Source: Roseomonas sp. AR75
Lineage (GTDB): Bacteria; Pseudomonadota; Alphaproteobacteria; Acetobacterales; Acetobacteraceae
Direction: 5' to 3'
DNA: 64,000 nt
NCBI RefSeq assembly: GCF_005222815.1
Contig: NZ_STGB01000006.1
Location: 682,001 to 746,000 of the forward strand
In this document: positions 18,707-27,252 of the stretch, one piece after another
How the letters are laid out: every line of letters starts with the position of its first letter
How positions within the stretch are numbered: the first letter of the stretch is position 1
The notes under the pieces: model-generated
What the model was told of the DNA's origin: nothing
Seen by the model: only the letters and a program-made list of their open reading frames with translations
The model's database searches: none
Translations under genes and position numbers: made by a program

Positions 18707-19539
18707 CGGAGGCGCTGCGCTTCCTGCGCCGCAACCCGCTGGCCGCCTTCGGCGCGGCGCTGCTGGCGGCGATCCTGCTGGCCGTGCTGGCAGGGCCGCT
18801 CCTTGCTCCCTCGCCCATCGCCATCGACATGGCGCAACGGCTTGCGCCGCCCAGCGCGGAGCATCTGCTTGGCGCCGACTTCTTCGGTCGCGATGTCCTT
18901 TCGCGCGTGCTGAGCGGGGGGCGCGCCACGCTGGCGATTGGCGTCGGCGTGGTCGCGCTGGCCTTCGTGTTCGGCACCGCCTTCGGTCTGCTCTCCGGCT
19001 ATCTCGGCGGCTGGGCGGACATGGCGATGATGCGCTTCGTGGATGCGATGCTGTCCTTCCCCTCCCTGGTGCTGGCCATCGCGCTGGCGGCCGCGCTGGG
19101 GCCGAGCCTGACCAATGCGATGCTCGCCGTCGCCATCGCGCTGGCGCCGCAATTCGCGCGGCTCGCGCGGGCGCAGGCGCTGTCCATCTCGGTGCTGCCC
19201 TATGTCGAGGCCGCCATCGCCTGCGGCAGCACGACGCGCGCGATCTTGTGGCGGCATGTGCTGCCGAACGGCATCGGGCCGCTGCTGGTGCAGGCCTCGC
19301 TGGCGGTGGGCAGCGCGATCCTGCAGACGGCGAGCCTCGGCTTTCTCGGCCTCGGCGCGCAGCCGCCGGCGCCGGAATGGGGCGCGGATGTCTCCGCCAG
19401 CCTGCAGTACCTGCGGGAGACGCCCTGGGCCGCGCTGGCGCCGGGTGGCGCGATCCTGCTGACCGTGCTGGCCTTCAACCTCATTGGCGACGCGCTGGGC
19501 GACTGGTTCAACCCGCGCCGGCGCACGCAGGAGTCGTGA
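18703..19539 (+). CDS. ABC transporter permease, DppC/OppC type
   Basis: A 278-residue inner-membrane protein starting at a GTG overlapping the dppB-like stop. The N-terminus TEALRFLRRNPLAAFGAALLAAILLAVLAGPLLAPSPIAIDMAQRLAPPSAEHLLGADFFGRDVLSRVLSGGR is the classic OppC/DppC pattern. The EAA-type loop (PYVEAAIACGSTTRAILWRHVLPNGIGPLL) is intact. The usual downstream DppD/DppF ATPases are missing, so this importer must use ATPases encoded elsewhere or the locus is incomplete. A VOC gene starts 2 bp after its stop. Confidence 0.92.
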   Translation: MTEALRFLRRNPLAAFGAALLAAILLAVLAGPLLAPSPIAIDMAQRLAPPSAEHLLGADFFGRDVLSRVLSGGRATLAIGVGVVALAFVFGTAFGLLSGYLGGWADMAMMRFVDAMLSFPSLVLAIALAAALGPSLTNAMLAVAIALAPQFARLARAQALSISVLPYVEAAIACGSTTRAILWRHVLPNGIGPLLVQASLAVGSAILQTASLGFLGLGAQPPAPEWGADVSASLQYLRETPWAALAPGGAILLTVLAFNLIGDALGDWFNPRRRTQES

Positions 19540-19541
19540 GC

Positions 19542-19925
19542 ATGCAAGCGGACTACGCCATCACCTTCTTCTACTACGACGACATCGCGGCCATCGCGCC
19601 CTTCTACGAGCAGACGCTGGGCTTCGAGCTGATGGTCGACCAGGGGCTGGCGCGCATCTATCGCGTCGGACGCAGCTATTTCGGCATCGTCGACGGCAAC
19701 AAGGGCCATCTGCGCACCACGCCGAAATCCGCGGCGCTGTTCTGCATGGTGACGGACGACGTGGAGGGCTGGCATGCGAAGCTCGCCGCCGCCGGCGTGC
19801 CGAACCTCACGGAGATCCGCAGCGCCACCTGGTGCGACAAGTTCTTCTTCTTCGAGGACCCCGCCGGCTACGCGCTGCAGGTGCAGCATTTTCGTTCGTC
19901 GGAGGTCGCGGCGCTGTTCCGATGA
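19542..19925 (+). CDS. VOC (glyoxalase/bleomycin-resistance) family protein
   Basis: A 127-residue single-domain vicinal-oxygen-chelate protein. It shows the paired beta-alpha-beta-beta-beta modules: YAITFFYYDDIAAIAPFYEQTLGFELMVDQGLARIYRVG, then FCMVTDDVEGWHAKLAAAGVPN and FFFFEDPAGYALQVQHF with the terminal metal-site Glu region. Such proteins are dioxygenases, lyases or ligand-binding proteins; no substrate can be assigned. It begins 2 bp after the DppC-like gene and overlaps the next gene by ATGA, so it is co-translated with the importer and the NTPase-FGE protein. Confidence 0.82.
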   Translation: MQADYAITFFYYDDIAAIAPFYEQTLGFELMVDQGLARIYRVGRSYFGIVDGNKGHLRTTPKSAALFCMVTDDVEGWHAKLAAAGVPNLTEIRSATWCDKFFFFEDPAGYALQVQHFRSSEVAALFR

Positions 19926-21790
19926 GCCTGCGCGCGCTGCTCGATCACTGCGCCGCCACGATCCTGTTCGTGCGTGACGGACGCGCGGTGACGTTGGCGG
20001 AAGGCTGCATACCCGCGCTCGTGGATTTCAGCTTCGAGGACAAGGAAGCGAAGGGCCTGCGCCGCCTGCGCGACGCCACGCCGCACCCGCCGCAGTACTT
20101 CTCTGCGTTGGAAGTCGCGCAGGACGCACCGGTGCTGCTGCTGGTGGGCGAGGCCGGGTCCGGCAAGACGGTGCTGGCGCGGCGCCTCGCGCTGCACCTG
20201 GCCGGCGAGGCGCTGGGCGATGCGCGCTTCAACCTGGCGACGCTGGCCTCCGACGTGCCGCGCGACGAAGCGGGCACGCTCGTGCGGGAGTCCTGGGCGG
20301 CGCCCATCCTGCCTCATCTGCTGACGGCGCCGGTGGCGACGCTTCCCGACGACGGACGGGTCATCATCGACGAGGCCGAGACGCTGGGGGAGGGCGGTGC
20401 CGCGCTGCTCGCGGATCTCGCCGCACGCGGCCGCCGCGCCATCCTGCTCGGCGATGCGGAGGCCTGCGGCGCCTGGCCGATCCCGCCCGGCGTGCGGCGC
20501 CATCGCCTGCTGCCGTTCCTGCCGGCGCAGCGCGCCGCGTGGCGCGCGCGGCATGGCGGGCCCGAAGATCTTCCAGCGCATCCTGGCATGATGTCGCTCG
20601 CCGTCGCGGGCGTGTCGCTGCACGATCTCGCGCCGCACGCCGCGACCGCGTTCGCGGCGCTGCGCGACGGTGTGTCGCCGGCGGACCCGACGCTCGGCCG
20701 GCGCTTCGTGCTGGAACGATTGGCCGCGCGGCACATCGCGACCCTGCCCGTGCAGGACGTTGCGCAGCTTGCCGCCGATCGGCGCTGGCACGCCACGCTG
20801 CGCCACCTGCGCGGCGATGCGCCGCTGGCCGAGGCACTGCTGGCGACCAGACGCAGCGACCTCGCCGTGCTCGCCGCCGACATCGCGCCGCCCATCCCCG
20901 CGCTGCGCGATGCGCTGGCCGCCGCCATCGCGCGCGACGACCTGGCGCTGCCCGCGCGCATCCGTGCGGGGCGGCACCTGGCGCGGCTGGGCGATCCGCG
21001 CGATCTCGCGGAGCTCGTCGCCGTGCCGGGCGGCGACTACGCGATGGGATCGGCGCTGCATCCGAATTCCGCGCCGCCGCACCGCGTCACGCTCGCGCCC
21101 TTCCGGATCGCGCGCTTCCCGGTGACCAACGCGCTCTATGCCCGCTTCGTGGACGCGACGGGCCGCGCCTGGACCTCCGCCGATGGGCGCGATCCCACGA
21201 TGGCGAATGCACCCGCGACGGATCTCTCGTGGCACGATGTGCGCGCCTTCTGCGCCTGGCTCACGCCGATCTGGCGCGACGAGGGTCGCATCGCGGCGGA
21301 GGAGATCGTGCGCCTTCCGACGGAGCCCGAATGGGAAGGCGCCGCGCGCGGTGCGCAGCCGGCCGCCGATGCGCAGGTCTATCCCTGGTCGGGCCCCTGG
21401 GCGGCGCTGTGCTGCAATTCCGAGGAAGCGGGGCTGAACGACCGCTGCGCCGTCGGCCTGTTTCCCGCCGGCCGCTCGCCCTTCGGCTGCGACGACATGG
21501 CAGGCCAGGTGTGGGAGTGGTGCAGCACCAACTGGGGCGAGGACATGGCCACGCCAACCTTCCGCTACCCCTATGACGCATCGGATGGCCGCGAGGACGC
21601 CGATGCCGCGCCGTCCGTGCGGCGCGTTTTGCGCGGCGGGTGTTTCTCGTCCGGTGCCGAGAAGGCGACCTGCACCTATCGCGGCAGCCTGGAGCCCGCG
21701 GGCTCCTGGCGCGGCAACGGCTTTCGCGTCGTCATTTCCCGACCCGCGCCAGCACCTCGGCACGCAGGAAGCGCTCGACCAGCAGCATGA
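19922..21790 (+). CDS. P-loop NTPase fused to a formylglycine-generating-enzyme-type domain
   Basis: A 622-residue two-part protein. Residues about 70-200 form a P-loop NTPase, with Walker A GEAGSGKT at 76-83 and Walker B VIIDEAE with Asp150-Glu151. A helical linker follows and ends in RAGRHLARLGDPRD (349-361), typical of NACHT/STAND proteins just before an FGE domain. Residues about 366-606 are a SUMF1/EgtB/PvdO-type domain: AVPGGDYAMGS, FPVTNALYARFV, RLPTEPEWEGAARG, GQVWEWCSTNW, RRVLRGGCFSSG, GNGFRVV. The first cysteine of the canonical FGE catalytic pair is not in place (Cys574 and Cys584 only), so true formylglycine formation is doubtful. It overlaps the VOC gene by ATGA. Its tail overlaps the convergent permease by 59 bp. 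Confidence 0.75.
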   Translation: MSLRALLDHCAATILFVRDGRAVTLAEGCIPALVDFSFEDKEAKGLRRLRDATPHPPQYFSALEVAQDAPVLLLVGEAGSGKTVLARRLALHLAGEALGDARFNLATLASDVPRDEAGTLVRESWAAPILPHLLTAPVATLPDDGRVIIDEAETLGEGGAALLADLAARGRRAILLGDAEACGAWPIPPGVRRHRLLPFLPAQRAAWRARHGGPEDLPAHPGMMSLAVAGVSLHDLAPHAATAFAALRDGVSPADPTLGRRFVLERLAARHIATLPVQDVAQLAADRRWHATLRHLRGDAPLAEALLATRRSDLAVLAADIAPPIPALRDALAAAIARDDLALPARIRAGRHLARLGDPRDLAELVAVPGGDYAMGSALHPNSAPPHRVTLAPFRIARFPVTNALYARFVDATGRAWTSADGRDPTMANAPATDLSWHDVRAFCAWLTPIWRDEGRIAAEEIVRLPTEPEWEGAARGAQPAADAQVYPWSGPWAALCCNSEEAGLNDRCAVGLFPAGRSPFGCDDMAGQVWEWCSTNWGEDMATPTFRYPYDASDGREDADAAPSVRRVLRGGCFSSGAEKATCTYRGSLEPAGSWRGNGFRVVISRPAPAPRHAGSARPAA

Positions 21791-22541
21791 AGGCGATGCT
21801 CGGCACCAGCAGGATCAGCGCGGTGATCGCGGCGATCTGCATGTTGCCGCCGGCCGCGGCGCTGAACAGCAGCAGCGGCAGCGTCCGCACCTCCGGCGCG
21901 CCGACGAAGTAGCTGGCGGTGAACTCGTCGAGCGATTCCAGGAAGACGAAGATCGCGCTTGCGGCGATGCCGGGTGCGGCCAGCGGCAGCGTGACGGTGC
22001 GGAAGGCGGTGAGCGCGCTGGCGCCGATGTTGCGCGCGGCGAGTTCCAGATCGTCCTCGATCGCGCTGAATGCCGCCGTCGCGATCCAGATCGAATAGAC
22101 CAGGCCGTGCGCCGCATGCACCAGCACCACGCCGAGCACCGTCCCGTTCAGGTCGAAGGTGAAGAAGATGCGGGCGATGTTGATGTAGACGGGCAGGTTC
22201 GGGAAAGCCTGCGGCAGCAGGAACAGCAGCAGGATCAGCGCGCGCCAGCGCAGCTTCGCCTTGGCCAGCGCCCAGGCCGCCGGAATGGACACCGCCAGGC
22301 ACAGCAGCGTCGTCAGCGAGGCGATCCAGATGGAGAGCCACAGGCTTTCCATCGCCTGGCCTTCCGGCCGGAACACGCGCTCCCAGTAGCGGAAGCCGTA
22401 TTGGGAGGGCAGGCGGTTCGGCCAGAACCAGGCCTCCGCCACGCTCCACAGCAGCAGGTTCGCGACCGGGCCGAAGATGAAGAAGGCGAAGGCCGCGAGC
22501 AGCAAGGCGCGCGGCAGCCACCAGGCGATGCCGGTCCTCAC
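21732..22541 (-). CDS. ABC transporter permease (PotC-like), last gene of importer operon
   Basis: A membrane permease of about 269 residues with six predicted helices. The EAA loop is DDLELAARNIGASALTAFRTVTLPLAAPGIAAS. It belongs to the MalG/PotC-like group serving polyamine, iron or thiamine importers. The GTG at 22541 (VRTGIAWWLPRALLLAAFAFFI) is chosen: the frame is open up to 22637, but that extension translates the GC-rich intergenic repeat and is not conserved. The last 59 bp overlap the 3' end of the convergent NTPase-FGE gene. It is fourth in the order ATPase, binding protein, permease, permease. Confidence 0.82.
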   Translation of the reverse strand: MRTGIAWWLPRALLLAAFAFFIFGPVANLLLWSVAEAWFWPNRLPSQYGFRYWERVFRPEGQAMESLWLSIWIASLTTLLCLAVSIPAAWALAKAKLRWRALILLLFLLPQAFPNLPVYINIARIFFTFDLNGTVLGVVLVHAAHGLVYSIWIATAAFSAIEDDLELAARNIGASALTAFRTVTLPLAAPGIAASAIFVFLESLDEFTASYFVGAPEVRTLPLLLFSAAAGGNMQIAAITALILLVPSIAFMLLVERFLRAEVLARVGK

Positions 22542-22558
22542 GTCGCGGCCCGCCTTAC

Positions 22559-22640
22559 GGGCCGAGGCCGCGAATGCGGCCCGCCGCCGATGCGGCGAGC
22601 CAAGGCGGCGGAGCCGCCGCCCGGCGCTTGAGGGCACATC
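22559..22640. repeat. REP-like intercistronic repeat, copy A
   Basis: This stretch contains GGGCCGAGGCCGCGAAT (22559-22575), self-complementary GCCGCC/GGCGGC stems and CCGGCGCTTGAGGGCAC (22621-22637). The same elements in the same order and strand occur at 56510-56616. It lies directly after the stop codon (22639-22641) of the upstream permease and before the next permease of the same operon. Confidence 0.6.
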
Positions 22641-23523
22641 AACGTCCCGCTTCCCGCACCGAATTGCGCAGCCACGCCCAGGCCACCAGCCCGCTCGCGA
22701 TGCAGGCGATCAGGCCGAGCGCATTCGCCGTGCCGTAGTCGCCCATCGCGTTGATGCGCCAGGCCATCGCCACGGTCAGCATGGTCGGGCTCTGGCCGCT
22801 GATCATGATCGGCACGGAGAGCACGGACATCATCGTCACGAAGCTCAGCACCAGCGCCACCATGATGTTCCGCGCCACCTGCGGGATCACGATTCCGAAC
22901 AGGATGCGCGCGCGCCCCGCGCCGAGGTTCTGCGCCGCCTCGATCCCCGCGCGGTCCAGCGCGGCCATGGCGCCGGCGACCAGCAGCGTCGCGAAGGGAA
23001 GCTGCTTCCAGACGAAGGTGATGATGATGCCGCGCCAGTCCAGGAAGCTCTGTGCCCAGTCCTGCGGCATCAGGCCGAGCCAGATGAGCGTGTTGTTCAT
23101 CAAGCCGTTCTGCCCGATGAAGCCGCGCATCGCCTGTGCCGCCACAATGAAGGGGATGAACAGCGGCCAGCGATACAGCGCCGCCAGGATGCGCCGCGCG
23201 GTGCGGTTGCGGCCGAGCGTGAGGTAGCCGCCGATGGCGATCGCGCCCGCGCCGATCAGCGCGGTGGACAGCGCGACGATCAGCAGCGTGAACAGCAGGT
23301 CCGTGCGATACAGCCCCACGGCGCGCCCGATGTTGTCGAGCGTCGGTCCTTCCTTGCCCTCGAAGGCGCCCGCCACGGAGAAGCCGAGCGGCAGCAGGAA
23401 GAAGGCGCCGACGACGAACAGCGCCGGCGCGAGCAGGAGATAGGGAAAGAGGCGGGTGAGGAAGGTTGCGCGGCCCCCACCCCGACCCTCCCCCGCACTG
23501 CGGGGGAGGGAGTTGTTGCTCAA
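22639..23523 (-). CDS. ABC transporter permease (PotB-like)
   Basis: A 294-residue permease with six predicted helices starting at TRLFPYLLLAPALFVVGAFFLLPLGFSVAGAF. The EAA loop is ALDRAGIEAAQNLGAGRARILFGIVIPQVARNI. The start is TTG at 23523, overlapping the binding-protein stop as TTGA; no other start codon occurs in frame before the first helix. Residues 5-17 (SLPRSAGEGRGGG) are encoded by the palindromic repeat at 23486-23510, so an intergenic repeat has become the N-terminus. It is the membrane partner of the next permease. Confidence 0.85.
   Translation of the reverse strand: MSNNSLPRSAGEGRGGGRATFLTRLFPYLLLAPALFVVGAFFLLPLGFSVAGAFEGKEGPTLDNIGRAVGLYRTDLLFTLLIVALSTALIGAGAIAIGGYLTLGRNRTARRILAALYRWPLFIPFIVAAQAMRGFIGQNGLMNNTLIWLGLMPQDWAQSFLDWRGIIITFVWKQLPFATLLVAGAMAALDRAGIEAAQNLGAGRARILFGIVIPQVARNIMVALVLSFVTMMSVLSVPIMISGQSPTMLTVAMAWRINAMGDYGTANALGLIACIASGLVAWAWLRNSVREAGR
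23486..23510. repeat. Perfect 11-bp palindromic repeat inside a gene start
   Basis: CCCTCCCCCGC (23486-23496), loop ACT, GCGGGGGAGGG (23500-23510). The same two arms occur at 42232-42256. On the minus strand the unit continues with GGTCGGGGTGGGGG, as at 7012-7026. It is translated as part of the permease N-terminus. Confidence 0.7.
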
Positions 23524-24665
23524 TTCATCACCACCCGCTCATACGCCTCCTGGATGGCCTTGAAGAAATCCGCCTGCGGCATCGGGCGGGCGCCGGCGGC
23601 AAGCTGGTCGGGGCCAACGTCGCGGAACAGGCGGCCCCAGGTCTGTTGGTCGAGATGCTGGCGCACATGCTGCGCGTCGATGCCGGGCAGCCAGTTGAAG
23701 CGCTTCACGATGCCCTCGGCCTGCACCTGCGGGCTGGTCGCCAGCTCGATGAACTTGCGGGCGAGGTCGGCATGCGCGGCCTTGTCGGGGATCACGTAGT
23801 ACATCGGCTGGCCCGGCAGGCCACTGGCCGGCAGCACCAGGCGCATGTTCGGGTTCAGCCGGCCTTCCGACTGCCAGGTGTAGAACATGTCCATCCACAC
23901 CGGTCCCATGTCGATCTCGCCGCGGTTCAGCGCGTCCAGCGTGCCGGCATTGCCGGGCGTGATCGTGACGGTGCGGTTGAACTCACGCAGCCGCTGCAGC
24001 GCCGGTGTCAGCGCAGCAACGGCGTCGGCCGTGTACGGCCCCTCGATCAGCCGCTTCTGGTCCGGGCCGAAGGCGTAGGCCCAGCCGAAGACGAAGCCCA
24101 CGCCGGACATGCCGCCGCGGATCCCGTTGTAGCCGAAGCGGCGGGGGTTCTGCTTCGCCCACTCCTCCAGCGCCTGGAAGCTGGTGGGCGGGTTCTGCAC
24201 GCGCGCCGGATTGTAGGCGATGGCGACCTGGCTGTTGAACATCGGCATGACGTAGCCGTCCACGTTCTGGCCCAGCGCATTGCGCGTGACGGCGCTGGTG
24301 GCCAGGTTGCCGGTGTTGGCCTGGTCGCGATAGCGCGTGAGCAGGCCCTCGCTCACCATGCGCCCCGCCATCGCCTGGTGCACCACGGCAACATCCACGT
24401 CCACGGACTGCGCATTGGCGCGGCGCTGCGCCTCCAGCCTTTCCCAGATGCGCTGGCTGCCGGCGTCGCCCGGCCCGGTGCCCACGGCGCGCACGGTCAC
24501 GCCCGGGTTCTGGCGGGCGAACATGGGCCCGAGATAGTCGGTGATGTAGTCCACCATGTTCTGGTCGCCGGCCGTCATCACGTTGAGCGTGACGCGCTGC
24601 TGGGCGGCGGCCGGCAGCGCCGCGGCGATGGCGGCGGATGCGAGAAGCAGGGAACGACGGTTCAT
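23520..24665 (-). CDS. Extracellular solute-binding protein (ABC importer)
   Basis: A 381-residue family 1-type binding protein with a signal peptide (MNRRSLLLASAAIAAALPAAAQQ). It continues VTLNVMTAGDQNMVDYITDYLGPMFARQNPGVTVRAVGTGPGDAGSQRIWERL, like periplasmic proteins for iron, thiamine, polyamine or phosphonate importers. C-terminal segments PMYYVIPDKAAHADLARKFIELATSPQVQAEG and FNWLPGID are typical. Cargo is unknown. It is second in the operon, 38 bp after the ATPase gene; its TGA overlaps the TTG of the permease gene. Confidence 0.87.
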   Translation of the reverse strand: MNRRSLLLASAAIAAALPAAAQQRVTLNVMTAGDQNMVDYITDYLGPMFARQNPGVTVRAVGTGPGDAGSQRIWERLEAQRRANAQSVDVDVAVVHQAMAGRMVSEGLLTRYRDQANTGNLATSAVTRNALGQNVDGYVMPMFNSQVAIAYNPARVQNPPTSFQALEEWAKQNPRRFGYNGIRGGMSGVGFVFGWAYAFGPDQKRLIEGPYTADAVAALTPALQRLREFNRTVTITPGNAGTLDALNRGEIDMGPVWMDMFYTWQSEGRLNPNMRLVLPASGLPGQPMYYVIPDKAAHADLARKFIELATSPQVQAEGIVKRFNWLPGIDAQHVRQHLDQQTWGRLFRDVGPDQLAAGARPMPQADFFKAIQEAYERVVMN

Positions 24666-24703
24666 CTGGGTCTTCCTCCTCTGTGCGATGGCCGGGCCGG
24701 TTC

Positions 24704-25735
<1,032 letters not shown>

Positions 25736-25831
25736 CCCAGGGGCGAGGCTATCCCGCGCCATGCCGGGCGGGAAGCGGGCAGGGCACCTGCCCCCTCCCC
25801 GTGCCCGCCCGGCCGGACTACATCTGGCCGG

Positions 25832-27238
25832 ATGCGCTACATCTCCACCCGCGGCGAGGCCTCGCCCCGCGACTTCGAGGGCGTCCTGCTCGCCGGCCTG
25901 GCCGAGGATGGCGGGCTGTTCGTGCCCGAGACCTGGCCGGTGCTGACCACCGCCGAATGGCGCGCCCTGCGCGGCCTGCCCTATCCGGCGCTCGCCGCCC
26001 GCGTCCTCGCGCTGTTCACCGGCGGCCAGCCGGACGAGGCGGCGCTGAAGCCCCTGCTGGAAAAGGCCTATGCCGGCTTCGGCCACCCGGCCGTCTGCCC
26101 GCTGGTCCAGCTCGACACCCGGGTCTTCGCGCTGGAGCTGTTCCACGGGCCCACGCTGGCCTTCAAGGACATGGCGATGCAGGCGCTCGGCCTGCTGTTC
26201 GACACCACCCTGGCCCGCAGGGGGGAGCGGGTGACGATCGTTGGCGCCACCTCCGGCGATACCGGCTCGGCCGCCATTGAGGCTTGCCGGGACCGGGAGG
26301 CGGTGGACATCGTGATCCTGCACCCGGAGGGCCGCACCTCCGCGGTGCAGCGGCGGCAGATGACGACGGTGCTGTCGCCGAACGTCGCCAACCTTGCCAT
26401 CTCCGGAAGCTTCGACGACTGCCAGGATCTGGTGAAGGCGATGTTCGCCGACGCGCCCTTCCGGGGCGAGATGAAGCTGGCGGCGGTGAACTCCATCAAC
26501 TGGGCCCGCGTCGCTCTGCAGATTCCCTATTACGTGGCCTCCGCCCTGGCGCTGGGCGCGCCGGACCGGGAAGTGGCGTTCAGCGTGCCCACGGGCAATT
26601 TCGGCAATGTGCTCGCCGCCTGGGCGGCGCGGCGGATGGGGCTGCCGATCGCGCAGCTCATCGTGGGGTCGAACCGCAACGATATCCTCACCCGCTTCCT
26701 GGCGGCCAACGACATGACGGTGCGGTCGGTGGAGCCCTCCCTCTCGCCGTCCATGGACATCCAGGTCTCCTCCAATTTCGAGCGGCTGCTGTTCGAGCTG
26801 CTGCACCGGGATGCGGGGGCGACCGCCGAGACCATGCGGCGTTTCCGCACCGAGGGCCGGATGCCGATCCCCGACACCGCCTGGAGCGAGGCGACCCAGA
26901 TCTTCCGCGGCTTCGCGCTGGACGACGCCGGCACGCTGCAGGAGATCGGCCGGCTGTGGCGGGACTGCGGCTACCTGGCAGATCCCCACACCGCCGTTGG
27001 CACCGCCGCCGCCCTTGCCGTGCCGCCGACCGACCCCGCCATCCCCATGGTGGTCGCCGCCACGGCCCACCCCGCGAAATTCCCGGATGCCGTGCACAAG
27101 GCCACCGGCATCTCGCCCCCGCTGCCATCGCGCCTGGCCGACCTATATGACAGGCCTGAGCGCTTCACCCGACTGCCCGCGGAGCTCGACGCCATCGAGG
27201 GCTTCGTCCGGGCGCATGCGCGCCGCAACACGGCGTGA
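25832..27238 (+). CDS. thrC: Threonine synthase
   Basis: A 468-residue PLP enzyme of the long threonine synthase class. It opens MRYISTRGEASPRDFEGVLLAGLAEDGGLFVPE, and the PLP lysine lies in HGPTLAFKDMAMQ (Lys112). The phosphate-binding and substrate segments GATSGDTGSAAIEA, HPEGRTSAVQRRQMTT, NSINWARVALQIPYY and PTGNFGNVLAAW are intact. It converts O-phosphohomoserine to threonine. The ATG at 25832 lies in a small GC-rich dyad. The M16 peptidase gene begins 14 bp after its stop, a thrC-M16 pair seen often in alphaproteobacteria. Confidence 0.96.
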   Translation: MRYISTRGEASPRDFEGVLLAGLAEDGGLFVPETWPVLTTAEWRALRGLPYPALAARVLALFTGGQPDEAALKPLLEKAYAGFGHPAVCPLVQLDTRVFALELFHGPTLAFKDMAMQALGLLFDTTLARRGERVTIVGATSGDTGSAAIEACRDREAVDIVILHPEGRTSAVQRRQMTTVLSPNVANLAISGSFDDCQDLVKAMFADAPFRGEMKLAAVNSINWARVALQIPYYVASALALGAPDREVAFSVPTGNFGNVLAAWAARRMGLPIAQLIVGSNRNDILTRFLAANDMTVRSVEPSLSPSMDIQVSSNFERLLFELLHRDAGATAETMRRFRTEGRMPIPDTAWSEATQIFRGFALDDAGTLQEIGRLWRDCGYLADPHTAVGTAAALAVPPTDPAIPMVVAATAHPAKFPDAVHKATGISPPLPSRLADLYDRPERFTRLPAELDAIEGFVRAHARRNTA

Positions 27239-27252
27239 CGACAAGGACCGAC

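Noticed and set aside
22542..22637. Upstream extension of the PotC-like permease
   Set aside because: The extra 32 residues translate the intercistronic repeat (Arg/Ala-rich) and precede the first helix without conservation.
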